DNA of 64,000 nt from Rhizoctonia solani (GCF_016906535.1 NC_057383.1:1116001-1180000); one strand, 5' to 3'. Counted from the stretch's first letter, positions 1-12,580 are shown. The notes: generated by a model not told the origin, from the sequence alone. Translations and numbers: made by a program.

Positions 1-2
1 TA

Positions 3-185
3 ATGATACAAGCAGCACAAGGGAGAATGCCATACCCTCAGCAGCCGAGCAATATTAGCGACACCATTTGGTCAATACTTTTAACTTGTTGGGCACACGA
101 CCCGTTAAAGAGACCCAGTATTTCAAACATACACCTCCTCTGGTGCAAGGTGCGTCTCAACGCCATCCTTCAGGCGCTTTATTGA
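3..185 (+). CDS. Protein kinase C-terminal fragment (TKL-like)
   Basis: The reading frame is open from the window edge and ends at 183-185. It shows the end of a kinase catalytic domain: a segment ending in CW, then a HDPLKRPS stretch matching the subdomain XI pattern CW..DP..RPS, where the conserved Arg supports the C-lobe. No catalytic loop or start is visible because the gene begins outside the window. Such degenerate tyrosine-kinase-like kinases are abundant in Agaricomycetes. It may be unrelated to the SNF5-like exons just downstream: a possible 39-bp intron (150-188) would link them, but the phase does not fit. Whether the gene is intact cannot be judged. Confidence 0.6.
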   Translation: MIQAAQGRMPYPQQPSNISDTIWSILLTCWAHDPLKRPSISNIHLLWCKVRLNAILQALY

Positions 186-191
186 TAGCGC

Positions 192-828
192 TCGAATCAA
201 CCAATCGCTTGTCACCAAAGGATAACTCCGGGGAGTTTGGCGATCTATTACAGCCACTCGCAAGTCGCGACGACGGAAGAATGAAAAACGGAGATTATTG
301 GGCCCCTAAATTACCTGGGGTTATGCAAAATGATAGCCGGTGGGCATATGATCGTACCGAACCGGGAGAACGGCTGATATGCAAGGTATAAACTACCGCG
401 AACAAGATACACCTCTTGATTATTCTGAAATGATAATAATGTATGTTCATACACTACGTGCTGTGTACTAGTGCTCTTACTTATTTTGCAGGGGGTTCGG
501 GTGCCTAGTTGGATCTTGGAAGCTCTTGCCACTGTCCGACAACGATATGCTAATGATCGTATAGATATCATTCTTAAGGCTTGGCCTTCATTCGGGGAGG
601 AAGCGCCTGCATTTAGGCTCAAGTGCCTCGACTGCCCAGGAATGGTACGTTTTAACGCGACACACCTCTTATTGTGGCACTCACCCTTTTCCCTTAGCTC
701 TACAATCTTGGACCTGGCCAAACGCTATCAAACTTTGAGATCACCTGAAGAACCGCACGCACCGAGCCAATGTCAACAAGCGTATTATTACTGAAGTGTC
801 CGGTCTAATGCAAACCACAACACTGTAA
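192..828 (+). pseudogene. SNF5/SFH1-like C-terminal segment with frameshift
   Basis: Three exons are supported: up to 385, 492-644 and 698-828, joined by introns 386-491 and 645-697 with matching phases. The protein contains RVPSWILEAL, then KCLDCPG, then GPGQTLSNFE, then LKNRTHRANVNKR. That is a C-x2-C...H-x5-H finger like the one at the C-terminus of fungal SNF5/SMARCB1-type chromatin remodelling subunits. One base is missing near 742: TTTGAGATCACCTGAAG should encode F-E-I-H-L-K but gives a stop at 746. With one base restored the frame runs to TAA near 826-828. The SNF5 repeat domain is not seen, so this is a fragment or the end of a gene whose start I cannot place. The family call rests on recall of the finger pattern. 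Confidence 0.45.
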
Positions 829-1215
829 CACCTGTTCAATCTGGTCAGGCTGTGCCTTCATTTCGCCACTGTAGCGTCACTCCAAAATCGTTACGGGAAC
901 TCCCCTATAACCTTTACAGCAGACGATATGCAATGTACTCCTGTCGTTTAGACCAGCGATTATTGGAGCCCTTTCCGTGCCACTTTTCATACTAATGTCG
1001 TAGTGGCTGCTTTTGTAATACCCGTTCAGAACCCGCATTCAAAATCAAAACAATACGTGTTAAACCAAACCCAAAACAACAGACAAAAAGCATGCAGTAC
1101 AGTGATGAAACAAATATTAAGAGATGTCAGAAATCGATAAGCCCTAAGTCCAAAAGAAATCTACTCTAAACAATCCCCCCCTCACCCCACACATCCAATC
1201 GCGTTAAACACACAT
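829..1215. other. Intergenic, no gene seen
   Basis: AT-rich spacer between the SNF5-like fragment and the convergent coiled-coil gene. No open frame or RNA gene is supported. Confidence 0.6.
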
Positions 1216-4117
1216 CTACTTGTCTCCATCGAAAAACTTAACCAACTGTGAAATCGGAACCTTACCACGTCCAGCACCTGGCAAAGGTTTACTACCCGCA
1301 TCCTTCCCAGCGGCACCCTTTCGTCTAATCACTAACGGATCTACGAACTTAGGTTCTCCCAAACGAGGTGTAAGGACCTTCCCTCGCACGTCTTCCCAAT
1401 CTTCCGTTTGAGCATAGACAGACGCCAACCCACCGTCAGTACTCGAGCTGACTGCTCTTCGTAGCCTGTTGGAGCCCGAAGCGGGTGATGGGGAAGGTGG
1501 TGGTTGAGGCGCGGTGCTGTACGTAGACTGGGAGCGACTTCGACCTGAAGAAGAGGAGGGAGAAGACACTGAATGTGGAGCGGTGGTAAACACGGCTGTT
1601 TGTGTAGGTAAAGAAGCAGGTCGTTGGTTGTCGTCTCCACCGGAGAGGGCGACAGTGTACCGTTTGCGAGGTGTAGGGGATACAGATTCGGCGCGTTGTC
1701 CACGTGATGACTGACCAAGAGGTGTTTCATCCCTTTCTTTTTGTTTCTCTTTGTCAATTGACAGCGGAGCAGTTGCTGAAAGTGTTAATGTGCTGTTGGA
1801 TGCGCCAGGGGGCATAGGGAACTGAGCCGCCGTAGCTGAAAGAGGTGACACAGATTGTCCGTTGGCAGTATAATCTCCAGTAGGATAAGGAAGTCGAGAA
1901 CGCGGTCCTCCAGGTGGACTCTGAGGCTGACCTCCGTTGGCTGAAGAAACGCGATCCAAAGGAGGTGGTGGTGTAAAGTCCTTGGCGGCAGAGGGAACCA
2001 CAGACTTGAAATCTCTAGAGCTCGAACCGGACGCACGAGGGGAAGTCAACGACGCTCGACCAGCAGACTCGGACAACGGCGAACCAAAAGAAGACGTGCT
2101 CGCCGACGTAGATGGCGCTGGAGGCAATGGCTGTCGAACGGCCATTGGAGTAACCACTTCAGCAACGCTCGGGCGCACGTCAATACCGTCCTCTTCGACA
2201 GAACCAAGGGAAATAACAGACGTACGAACTGCGGCAGCATTGGACAATTCTCCGTTGAGCGCACTCAGAGCGGTTGCATAAGAGCTTGCACTTGTGGAAG
2301 ACATTGCCCGCATACGAGCCGAGTCCGCATCGGATGGCTGGGCCCGTCGGGCAGGTGTGGCGGGAGGGTTGATCAAGAAGGGTTGGGGTTGGGGCTGGGG
2401 TTGAGCTTGAGGTGGTGGCGGCGGTGGAGCTGGGGGAGGAATAGACTCGCGCAAAGTTTCCATATTACGCCTAATATCCTGAATTCCCGTTTTGAGAGCA
2501 GCAATTTCCTTTCCTACTGCATCGGACTTGGCTTCTTTATCTACCAAGTACCTGTCCCTCCAGACCCGTTAGTACTCGACATTAATATAATGCACGCCAC
2601 TGCTCACCGCTCTACATCTTTCATACGCTCCTCAAGAGCACGCACATGACCCACTGTCCATTTTTCGAGTTTCTCAAAGCGGCGAGCGACAGTGAGCAAT
2701 GTTAAAGCGACATCCAGCGCGCCTGCTGGTGTGAACTGAGCATACAGCGGAGGAGCGTCATCATTAGTCGTAGTGGTGGTAATAGTTGTGGCAGTCCGCC
2801 GGTCTTTTTCCTTTTCCCTCTCTGCGACCTTGTCTTTATCTTCTACAGGACTAAACTTCTTGTCTTTCTCTAAGTGAGGCAGCCTTTCAGGTGAAACGTT
2901 GGGAGAACGTCCGCCCAAGGGTGTACCAGCACTTGATAGACCAATTGCTCAGGGCTTGTCTGGGCGCGAGCGGGCTGAAGTGGACTAGGAGCAGGACTGG
3001 GAGTGGCACGGCTGACAAAGGGGAGGGAACTCTTGCTAGGGGTACTCATATAAGCGCCATCGGTACTCAATCGGGTTCCAAAAAAGTCTCCATTAATACG
3101 GCCTCCGCCTTGAGCCTCGATTTCGCGAGCAAGTTGTTCGTGAGGCATGATAGGTTTGGGCGAGTAGGTCTGTTGTCGTTCGGGTGAAGAGGACAAAGTG
3201 CCAGACATGAACTGATTGTCGTTGATCGGGGAAGCTGCCAAGCGAGAAGCAGCGGCCATGGCAAGCAAAGTGGGGTCGGTCGAACGAATTCCAGGTGTAG
3301 CAGGCCAATCAATACTCTTCTTTCCCTTGTCCTTTTCCCGTTCCTTTTCCTGCTTCCTTGCCTCGGCCACGATCTGCTGGGAGGGTGTCAAGTCCTTTTC
3401 CTTGGTCGGCGTCAACTTGGATTTAGCCATTTCCCACCAACTACTCTCTCCCTCTTTAGTCCCTTCGCGCTTTGGCGACGCCACCGGCGAGAGACTCATC
3501 CCTCGGGTAGGCGTAACAGGTCTTCCCAATTGTGCCCGTTCCATTATGCGTTGCTGCTGTTCCCGCTCCTTGGCCCGTTGAGCAAGTGTTGCTTCTTCCA
3601 CCTTTCGCCTCGCCTCGGCCTCTTCCGTTAAAATTCTCTCGGCTTCTCGCCTCGAAGCTTCGCGTGACCGCTCTGCCTCGGCTTCAATCTCAGCATCGCT
3701 CATTCGCGGTTTGTTCTGGTGCGAGTCGGCAAACAGCGCGTTGACGCGCGTGGCAAACGAGCTCGCAAAGCGGTTCATGCCTGGAGACGAAGACATTGGA
3801 CTCGACGCGATGGCTGGGCGCTCTCCCCATGGTGTTTCCTCCTCATCCTCAATCTCTGGGTCCATACTCCTGTCAAAGGCCGAGGTCCCACGTAACGGTG
3901 ACGTCGAGCGACGAGGTGGAATAGGCTGGGGTTTTGAACGGTTACTCTCGAGCGAGATAGTATCCATATCAGGTAAGCCAAGCGGCGCAGGTGGGGGGAT
4001 GGGTGGGAGAAGTGTACCAGAGGGATTCGCCAACCTTAGCTTGTTGGCAAACGGCGAAGGAGGCGCCTGGTTAGCGGACAGGGACCCCGCCGAGCGATGA
4101 GAACCCCCAAACGACAT
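1216..4117 (-). CDS. Large low-complexity coiled-coil protein
   Basis: Two exons: 4117-2608 and 2551-1216, with a 56-bp intron (2552-2607, GTGAGC...CTAAC...ACAG). The model gives about 948 residues. The N-terminal third is Pro/Ser-rich. Residues about 135-190 are a charged Glu/Arg/Ala coiled coil. A second helical segment spans the splice site (ARRFEKLEKWTVGHVRALEE, then KEAKSDAVGKEIAALKTGIQ). A long Ser/Pro/Gln-rich linker follows, and the end is a more conserved-looking basic segment finishing SQLVKFFDGDK. I do not recognise the family; a cytoskeletal or scaffold role is a guess. One base is missing near 2941 (SPEQL to GLSSAGTP): exon 1 is 1510 bases and needs 1511 to match the splice phase. 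The start is the first Met of the open frame. Confidence 0.7.
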
Positions 4118-4784
4118 CGCGATAGACTATAGGTTCTGGAAACGTGTGAGTCTGGTATTGAACAACCTGTATTGAATACTGGTCCCTACGAGCGAGGATT
4201 CCCTTCTTCTTATATTCAACAGATACCCAAATCAATTGTTACTTACTATTGTCTCATGTCAGCATATATTTCATGTACAGCGGATACAATTACACACCTT
4301 GCGAGTGGTCCAAATCCCGCACATTAATATTAGACCAAGTCCGAAGATAGGGGTCGGGAGCAAAACGAGATCACCGAGGTTTGTCGAACATCCACGTGAC
4401 CGTGAACGGCAAATTACCTCATAGTACTTTTAGCCAAATTTGGGACAGAAACTGATCAGCCACCAGTATGTCAAGCAAACCGGACACTATACATGTCTGA
4501 TAGACAGAACCAACGCATAATTACTAATATATATAGGGGGCTACGATCATCTGATGGAGCCTCAATCAAATGTGGGGTCTGAAACTCTGGAATGTGATAC
4601 ACCAAATGATATTACGACAATTCAACAAAATGATATATCAAGCATGTACAGAATCCCTCTTCTCTTGACTCGATCCTATTCTCCATACCCCATCAAAATA
4701 GTCCATCATTTTTGGGAGCCGGAACCCAATAGCTTTTAACCGAACCTATTCCCGAGCAAATAAACCTCAGTATCAACCACACAG
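4118..4784. other. Intergenic, no gene seen
   Basis: Upstream region of the coiled-coil gene and 3' flank of the first seven-transmembrane gene. AT-rich, with short spurious open frames only. Confidence 0.6.
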
Positions 4785-6631
4785 TTAAGTAGGTAAACGT
4801 ACGCATATAAACATGTTGACCGCAATACCTACAATCGAGTACACCCATACAGATAATATTACCGCCAACGCATGTAGTGTAGGACTGTGCCATGCCATTA
4901 GCCCCACTTCATTCCTTAACCAAGGCCACTTACTTGATATTGACCCTCGCATCAGTCGCTGCCCATATCCACGACCCGGCAGCAGCACCAAGGCAAAACC
5001 CGGTCGCGATGAATTGCAACATAGCCGAGTCTACATGCCGTTTAGCCAAGCCAAAAACCAAAGGGTTAGAAAAAAAAGAACTCACAGAAGGCAGTCTGCA
5101 GCTTTTTGGCCGTCTTGCCTCCAGGGTCGTGCACCCTCTCCTGAGCTTGTGCATCTTGGTACTCGGGGGCTAAGGATGCAGCACTGGTAGGAGTCGTCTG
5201 TTCACTTCCCGAGGTGCGCGAACTTGGGGGATGTAATGAGGAAATGGGGCCGAGAGCTTCTAGCTGAAGATCCGGGACCCAAAGTTTCCTCTCAATTGTT
5301 CGATGAAGGGTATATAGGAGCCAAACAGCACTAGGGGTAAAGAACACAAAGCACAAGGTGTACCAGGCTTCTCGTTGCAAGATCAGCGCCAATTATTAGA
5401 GAACTACGAAACAGAATCCACTGACCTCCAGTTGTAGCAGCGTTTCTCACAAACGCAGCTCTAGACTCTAGTATCTTCCCAAGAAGGGGCTTGGAGATGA
5501 CAAGTGTCTGGTTCCACAAGGACTGGTCAATGCCACCAGATTTCCACTGTCGACTGAGAATATTGAGATTATCCACCACATCAAACTCGAGAAGCAGCAT
5601 GTCGTGCCAGGCTATTTGGGACTGTGCAGATGTGATAACCTATTGGTCGTTGAGGATCAAATTCAGGTTGACGAACAGCCCGACGTACTTGAGCAACCAA
5701 AAGCGCGAGCGGAAGACCATAACATAACGCATTCAAGAAAGCTAATTTGGCGGTAAGCTATGGTCCACATAATAGGGAAAGGAAAGGGTGGTGTACCAGG
5801 GTGAACGAGAACTTGGCCTATGCCGGCATAATTTGGGCTGATAAGCAACTGCGGAAGCAGCGTTGCTGCGACCGTATTGATGAGCTCAGCATCGTGGCCA
5901 CGTCAACCCACATTAACTCACCATAGAAAGTTCCAAAAGCACTAATCCACATTCCGGACCCATCGAAAATGAAGATAAACCCATACCTGAAAACCGAAGC
6001 ATTGGTACGAAGCAAGCCTACCTCTGGAAGCTAGGGGACTCACCAAAAGAACAAGCCAGTTTCAGGTGCGAGTCTTGTGCGATGTTTATAAGTTATATAA
6101 TTCTTATACGTTCGGTGAGCGATATCAGCAAGGCGAACGGAAGAAAGGCTCACAATCCAAATGTACGGCTGCATCAACAAAGCGAAGATTCCATTAAACA
6201 GCAAAAACATCATCAGAGCGTTCGGAACGATATATGGTACACCACCTAGCCAGTGATAAAATGAACGGTTCGGTTGCCGCCCAGAAAAACAACATTCCGA
6301 GACAATTCCACTTACTTGAATGATCATACTGCAGCCTAACAAACCAATAGGGACTCGAATCGCCAAGCTTGTGTCGAGCGCCAACCATATAAATACAAAC
6401 AAAGTTTAGAATCAGATTACTACGATCGCATGCATACGTTCAGCACATGCGAAAAACAATAAATCAAACACAACAGACTTACAAGGCATTCACAATCGAC
6501 CCAAGACCCAACATCCAGAAAAACCAACCCGCTTTTTCGGGGAGAACATTGCCGAGCAGAGTGGCTGCGTACTCGTATGGGGACTCTCCGGGCGGGGCTA
6601 GGATTAGGAGTTGTTCCAGAAATGAGCTCAT
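4785..6631 (-). CDS. Seven-transmembrane protein, tandem paralogue 1
   Basis: Eleven exons, all splice phases consistent: 6631-6483, 6419-6316, 6245-6154, 6102-6044, 5986-5922, 5865-5797, 5741-5689, 5639-5426, 5370-5086, 5030-4934, 4884-4785. The product is 428 residues. Hydrophobic segments, in order: AGWFFWMLGLGSIVNAF into NLILNFVCIYMVG, VPYIVPNALMMFLLFNGIF, YGFIFIFDGSGMWISAFG, FLNALCYGLPLALLVAQVV, WYTLCFVFFTPSAVWLLY, LQFIATGFCLGAAAGSWIW and LHALAVILSVWVYSIVG. That is seven segments with a polar Ser/Thr/Gln loop between 5 and 6. The exon-by-exon counterpart lies next door at 7449-9751 on the same strand, so this is a local duplication. The topology resembles a GPCR, but I recognise no receptor signature; function unknown. 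Confidence 0.8.
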
Positions 6632-7448
6632 TGTATCGACATGGCCGCTCGCTCACGTTGCTCTCTCGGACTGAGTTTGCCTCTGGGTTAGCGGAGTCCC
6701 GATATTCGAATTCGTGCTCAGGAACGGAGCGATTCGGATCATCCACGGACCTGAGCGCTTACCCCTGCCGATCCCCTCATTTCAATTCGGCTCCCCCCTT
6801 CATTTCGTCGATCATGCAGACAAGCTCAACCTTTTTGACGTCGGCTAATATATTAGTTATAAATATTACAATTTAACCGAGGGAGCGATTTCGGCATATC
6901 CCATGGCTACAACTCAAATACAAAGCTGCAGGGCACAAAAAAAAGGTCCTGGATGCGACCGATGCTTCCGTCTTGTAACTTATGAGTGATCGAGCCGACA
7001 TCACCATTCGATCGTGACAATATTCCGCCATCTTCCCTCAACCCTACCACCGAATTACTGCCCCCTTGCTCCCTCCACGCATGCATCGGATATTGAATAC
7101 CCGGTTGCACAGTAAGTTATTCTCAATCACTCAGAAAAGAAGTTGGACGTACATCTAATCAAAACCTAGATAATCACTACCTTGCGATGTGTTTGAGGGA
7201 TCGCCAACTCGACATCAGACACTAGAACACAATAACGTGGCAACCCCTTCACTTCGATAGTAAACGCATGACCAATAGCGTCATTTAAGTTGTGATATGT
7301 ATTCTCATTGGTACATAGTACTATAGCGTACACGGCACATAACGAGGATTAGCCAACACCAAAAGGGAAAACCACCTTGCATATAATCAGGTAAAGTAAC
7401 AGAAAATCCGTGATAACAAGACATAAATTACAATCCGAAAAAAGGGAC
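6632..7448. other. Intergenic, no gene seen
   Basis: Promoter region of paralogue 1 and 3' flank of paralogue 2. No supported gene. Confidence 0.6.
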
Positions 7449-9751
7449 TCATCGCTTCGACCACTCGACATCATCCAAGGCTTTGATCTTGGCCGGATCA
7501 TCCGCAAAATGAGCGCTACTCAAACTATAAGCGCTCTCCATATCGCCCTGACCGTCGTATGGTTGCCTTCCACCCGAGGTGACGTCAACCGCATGGTCAG
7601 AACCAGAAGATCGGTGGCCGGGGTCATCCACGACTACATGCGTTGTGGTGTGGGCCACAATGTATACCGGTTTTCGCTCCAGCTCGGACCGAGTGTGGGA
7701 TTGGGAGGATGAGGCATGTGATGCTTTTATTGCTGAGAGGGGCATATTGTTTCCGCTAGTTGAGGAATCGTCGGGGCGCCGAGTCCGGATCTATAGAGGG
7801 AGTAAATACGAAGCATGTGAATATGGAGCAATGCCATATCGTACCAAGATGAAGAGATTGACCAAGCACCCGACAATCACATAGACCCAGATCGTGAGCA
7901 AGATGGCGAGTGCGTGAAGCGTCGGACTGCACAACCCTACAGTATCAGCAAATAAACCTATATTTCATCCATCCATCCACGCACTTGACAATCAACCGTC
8001 CGGCATCCGCAGCTATCCACAGCCACGAACCCGAAGCGACACCCAGACAGAAGAAAGTAGCCGCAAATTGCAAACTGGCAGTCACTATGCCCAAGACACC
8101 ATGTCATCAGATTTCTATACTTGGCGTGCGATTAATCAAAGGAACTTACACAGTGCTCGTTTAAGCGGCTTGATGCTATCATCATTGTTTTGCCCGGCTT
8201 GACTATTTGTCGTCCAATTCGCACCCACAGCTCCCGGGGTGTTGGGTTGCTTGTAAGGAGCATTGGTCGCGGCCTGGCGTCCTTGAGAAAACGGCGCGAA
8301 ACTCGACCTCGGCTGAGCGTCCCGAACGCAGTCGGGTGGGGCTGTTGAATCGGGAGACCGTTGGAACTCGTCGGAGGCGGGGCGTGTGGTGTGACCCGGC
8401 GGGTACGTTGGTTGATCGTGTCCCTGATGACCCAAAGTAGCCAAACGGCAGTAGGCGTGAACAAGACGATGCAAAGTAAGTACCATGCCCCGCCTAAGCG
8501 AGCAGATTAGCGAGTTGGCCGCGGGTAGGAGCGAATTGGGCTTACATGTCCATGCGTTCTTCTGGAACGCGACCTGACTCTTGTCTTTTTGTATCAAGAA
8601 CAGCGTGCCCATGTCGTCAGCCCGGGCGGCCAATGCTCTATCCAAGTCATGTGTAGCGCTTTGGGCCCATTGTCCGGCAAGCATTTTGAGTAGATCAATA
8701 AGACCGAATTGAGTGTGCACAAGGTCGCTCCACGCGATAGCCGAGTAGGTTGATGTAATCACCTGCGTCAAAGCCAGTCCAGATGGAGGCATGAAACATA
8801 GCACATTCAAGGTGATCGGGTGAAGGAGAAACCCTCGGAGGGCGGAGTGGGATGAAGGAGTGACGGTAAAGAGCTTGGGGAGCAGTGTCGCATACAGTGT
8901 ACCAAAGGCGCTGGTCCACATCCCAGTCGCGTCCCAGATGAAAACAAAGCCATACCAAAAGTACATGCGGCTGAGACAGGATCCCGTGAGCTCAGCTCTG
9001 ACTGTGAATGTGGGCTAGAAGAGGCTCACCTTGTCAACTGGAGACTCGGCGTGTGGTAGGCGAAATAGTTTAACCAAATGTACGGCTAAACACGCGTGAT
9101 TAGCTGATTAGCGCTGCGATATCAACCGTGGCGAAAGTTGGCTTGCCTGCATGAGCAACATAAATATCAAGTTCCAAAACAAGAACATGGTCAATGCGTT
9201 GGGCATGATGTAGGGTACGCCACTGTCGGCGGCGGTCAACTAACGCGCTCTGCAAGTTGTCCGGGATGCTTACCTAGAATGGCCATATCTACAATACCAA
9301 TCAGCGATCGCATATGATTGTAACATGGGGCCTACGTACCTTAATCGGAAAAACCAGAGGCCGACCCCGGTCCCGGCCTGGGATCGTTTCCACATTACAA
9401 TGAAACATGCGATGGTTGAGATGAGGTTACTGTCCCCTGTCGTCAACCATCCACTCTCGGCAAAAAGGCAGAACACATATCAAGCTTACATGGCTGCCAC
9501 TATCCCAGAGGCGATGATGTTCACAAAGTACCAGTCTGGCTTGGGAGGTATGATCGTAGCTGAGACGGGTGTCCCAGTCAGCTGTCTGCTGGCTTTTACG
9601 ATGGGGAACGACTTACCAACGAAATCGGCCGCATATGTATATGGATTAGACCCCTGAGGGCTATCGCACATCGACCGCAGATGAGCATCAGAGCAGTGGA
9701 CATATGTCTATCTACTTACGCCGACAAGATAATACTATCAACGAACGACAT
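7449..9751 (-). CDS. Seven-transmembrane protein, tandem paralogue 2
   Basis: Twelve exons: 9751-9720, 9660-9617, 9559-9490, 9429-9340, 9288-9274 (15 bp), 9222-9147, 9085-9030, 8970-8546, 8493-8152, 8084-7985, 7926-7810, 7755-7449, about 557 residues. It aligns with paralogue 1 along its length (SGVPYIMPNALTMF, MQPYIWLNYF, YGFVFIWDATGMW, WYLLCIVLFTPTAVW, LQFAATFFCLG, PTLHALAILLTIWVY). Unlike paralogue 1 it has an extra micro-exon, a GC-AG intron (9086-9146) and a hydrophilic Ser/His/Asp-rich tail of about 100 residues after segment 7. Exon 9 is the weak point. The better donor (8149) would need one extra base; the donor used (T, then GTGTAA at 8151) keeps the frame but changes the loop sequence. 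Function unknown. Confidence 0.72.
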
Positions 9752-10274
9752 GGCCAGGAAAACAAGCGGGAAGGCAGAAGAAAAAAAACCCAGGTCTCAC
9801 GAGTTTAAACCGCCAGACTCAAACTCAAGCGAAGCGATGAGTTGAGCCTAGAAGCAAAAAGATGCAACGTCTCTCCAGGGCATCCTGCATCCTGCCATGG
9901 CCTTCCATATATACCTCGGTTTTGCGGAGTCAGCCACCCGAGCTGTGGATTCGCCATTTCCATCCGATCATCTCGTTACTCATCCGGTTCCCTGTCAAAG
10001 CCGGCTCACCGGTTTATTCTGTCTAGAATCGGGGAAGAACGTAATTGCTGGCGATCACACGCCGGACAAATTTCATTACTCGTTTTGGGTATATAGAACG
10101 GACATTTGTGCAAGACAGGGTTGGCTAAGGACAATAGATTATGCACATCAACATTTATATCTTCTGGGATGTCAGTGAGACGATAAGACTCGTAAGAAGC
10201 ATATGCTTCGTTAGGATTGCCTGTGAACGGGGGATTCCGGTTTTGCTCCACATGGTTGTCACATTGGAAACGGC
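9752..10274. other. Intergenic, no gene seen
   Basis: Promoter of paralogue 2 and 3' flank of GWT1. Short open frames here are shadows or chance. Confidence 0.6.
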
Positions 10275-12580
10275 TTATATCATGGATAATATGCGTCGTC
10301 CCCGGAATGCCCAGGCACAAAGAGAGAACGCGAACGTATACCCAAAGAGGACGAGCATAGCTTGGCCGTCGGGGACGTACATTGTCCGAATCGTCATGTT
10401 CACCAGCCCGGTCGCAATATTTGCCTAATATAGTTAGTCGAGCTGTCCGTCATTTTTCCGTGATGACCTGCTGAAATTTACAACGCACCACTAGAAAAAG
10501 TGCCAACCCATTCAAATTAACGGCTTCCAGGAGCCCAGAGGTGCCACTATCGTTTGGACCGTTCCGAATTGAATCAGATCCGCCAGGCAACTTGAAACTT
10601 GGAGCAAACCCCTTAGGGCTCGAGCCTCGCAGCCGATCCGATGCCGCCGGTTGGCTCCGTGGCGAGCCTCCCCATATGCCCTCTAACAAGACATACCCAA
10701 CCAGAAATGTGGTGTTGAACGCCGTCACCCATAGCACATACATCGTATTCGCCTAGCCATTTCATATCCCGAAATTGTCGAAAAAAGTTAATCAATGATA
10801 CCGACCGTCGGTTCTTCCGATTAGATTTCAAACCCGAAGGAACAAGCTAAATTGTACGAACCAGTCTTCGTGACACGCCTTGAGCTCCGCTGCCACTTAG
10901 CGCACCAGCCAAGTAGAACAGTGTCCACCATACAATGGCATAGCTGCAGAGTTCCACTGCTGCCTTGCCACGTTTACGAGGTTGATCTTCGGTGGTGTAA
11001 TGGAGCGTCAGGGTGGGCTTCTTTCGGGGTTCGTCGTCATCCGATGAATCTGGTGTTGCAGGTCTCCGACCCATGTGTAGGTCACGATCGACTTGTGGAC
11101 GAATGGGGGATGGCGCGCGAGATGGAGTTCGGGAAGGAGCAGCCGAATTGTCTTTGGAGGCGATGTCTGATACCGCACGTCGGAAATGGGTTGGCGATGG
11201 GGGGAGAATGAGTGTTCCGATGGCCATTCCGAGCAGATGAATAGACAAGTAGCCTAGTTTAATGATAATGGGCACCACTACATCCATCGCATTCGTTTAA
11301 CTCACCTACAAAGCTTACGATTCCCTCCTTGTTCTGGTCAAACAAGTTGGTCCGGTTATTTCCGAGCGCCCAGTCTTGGAGAGAAGTATTGGTAAGGAGA
11401 GTCTGGTGGACTGCGAAAATAGGTTATTCAAGGATAAACAATGTCCCACAAGGAGATTACCCAATGTGAGAACCAGTCCTAAAAGTGATAGAGGTGCGTA
11501 TACGATGAGGGGGTGAAACATGACAGATAACGGAGGGAGCAAGGCAAGAGTAATGAAGAAATTCCAGTGCACCCCATACTCTGTTACGTGCTCCTACAAA
11601 CAAATGAAATGTAGGTCTCATTCGATTCATTTGGGTATAACTTACTGGGTACTCCGTTCCCTTGACCGCCAGGACTCGTAATAGGCCAAGCACTAACAAT
11701 GGGATAACCTTCTTAGACGCAGCAAGGACCTTTGGAAGGACTGGATTTTTCAATAATCCCGGATTCTTGATAACAGGAACAGCAGACACAACGCCCTGGG
11801 AAAATACAAACGAGCCTACTCCAAGGTCCATCTATGTGTACATTCGTCGGTTCAAGCTACTTTTTTTTCGAAAGAGAGGGGTTACACGTACCACAGAGAC
11901 ACCCCGTGATTCGCACTTGCTTAGTGCTCGGGGGAAAACAGGAAAGTCGACAGCAAGGATAGCGATAATGGTCATTAGCATCATGTGTGCCCTGTATGTC
12001 GTGAGTGCCGGAAGGGGCGGGACATGGATGGTGTTGGAAGTTGGTGCCTTTGGAAACGCCGATTGACGGGGAGTTGGCGTCAGGTTCGGAGTAGGAGTTA
12101 CGTATATGGAAGAATGTTCGGTACGAGTGGGAGTAGGGGATGGCGAAGGAGAGCGGGTTACAGATGGAGACGGAGGTGGAAGTAAAGAACCTTGGGCTGG
12201 CGAAGGCAACGGTGGGAGTGCTCGGTGGATCGCAAAGGCGGGTAACAGCAACAGGAAGGTCAGAGAAAGAGGATGATTCGCGAAAAGTGTGAGACTAAGT
12301 ACGAGTGGAACAATAAGCAAGAGATATTCCGCTGAGAGTTCCATAAGACGGCTCCCAGAGCCAGTAGACAGACGTGACGGGAAGGCAACTCGGGATTGCA
12401 GAGTGAAATATAGAGCAACAGATGCCTAAAGGTTTTCACATAGAATTGATGAACGATATTCGGTACGGTACTTGCAAGAGAACATACCAATGCGACAGTG
12501 GATATTGCATTAATGTGATAGACAGTCGAGCCATTATTACCAGAGACAAAGTCTTCTTTTTCTTGTTTGTAGGTGGTCAT
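10275..12580 (-). CDS. GWT1: GPI-anchored wall transfer protein 1 (inositol acyltransferase)
   Basis: Eight exons with fully consistent phases: 12580-12488, 12425-11892, 11831-11646, 11593-11461, 11410-11306, 11253-10862, 10752-10489, 10424-10275. The product is 618 residues. GWT1/PIG-W acylates the inositol ring of GlcN-PI in the ER, an early step of GPI-anchor synthesis needed for wall mannoproteins. Family marks: N-terminal [15 protein letters not shown], the [20 protein letters not shown] helix, [45 protein letters not shown] and the [13 protein letters not shown] helix. The many hydrophobic segments fit the family's polytopic topology. Two Pro/Ser-rich loops (about residues 85-150 and in exon 6) make it longer than the yeast protein. 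The start Met is chosen because [11 protein letters not shown] matches the family N-terminus. Confidence 0.95.

Noticed and set aside
3216..4100. Long plus-strand open frames inside the coiled-coil gene
   Set aside because: They are antisense shadows of a GC-rich minus-strand coding exon; no domains and no splice context.
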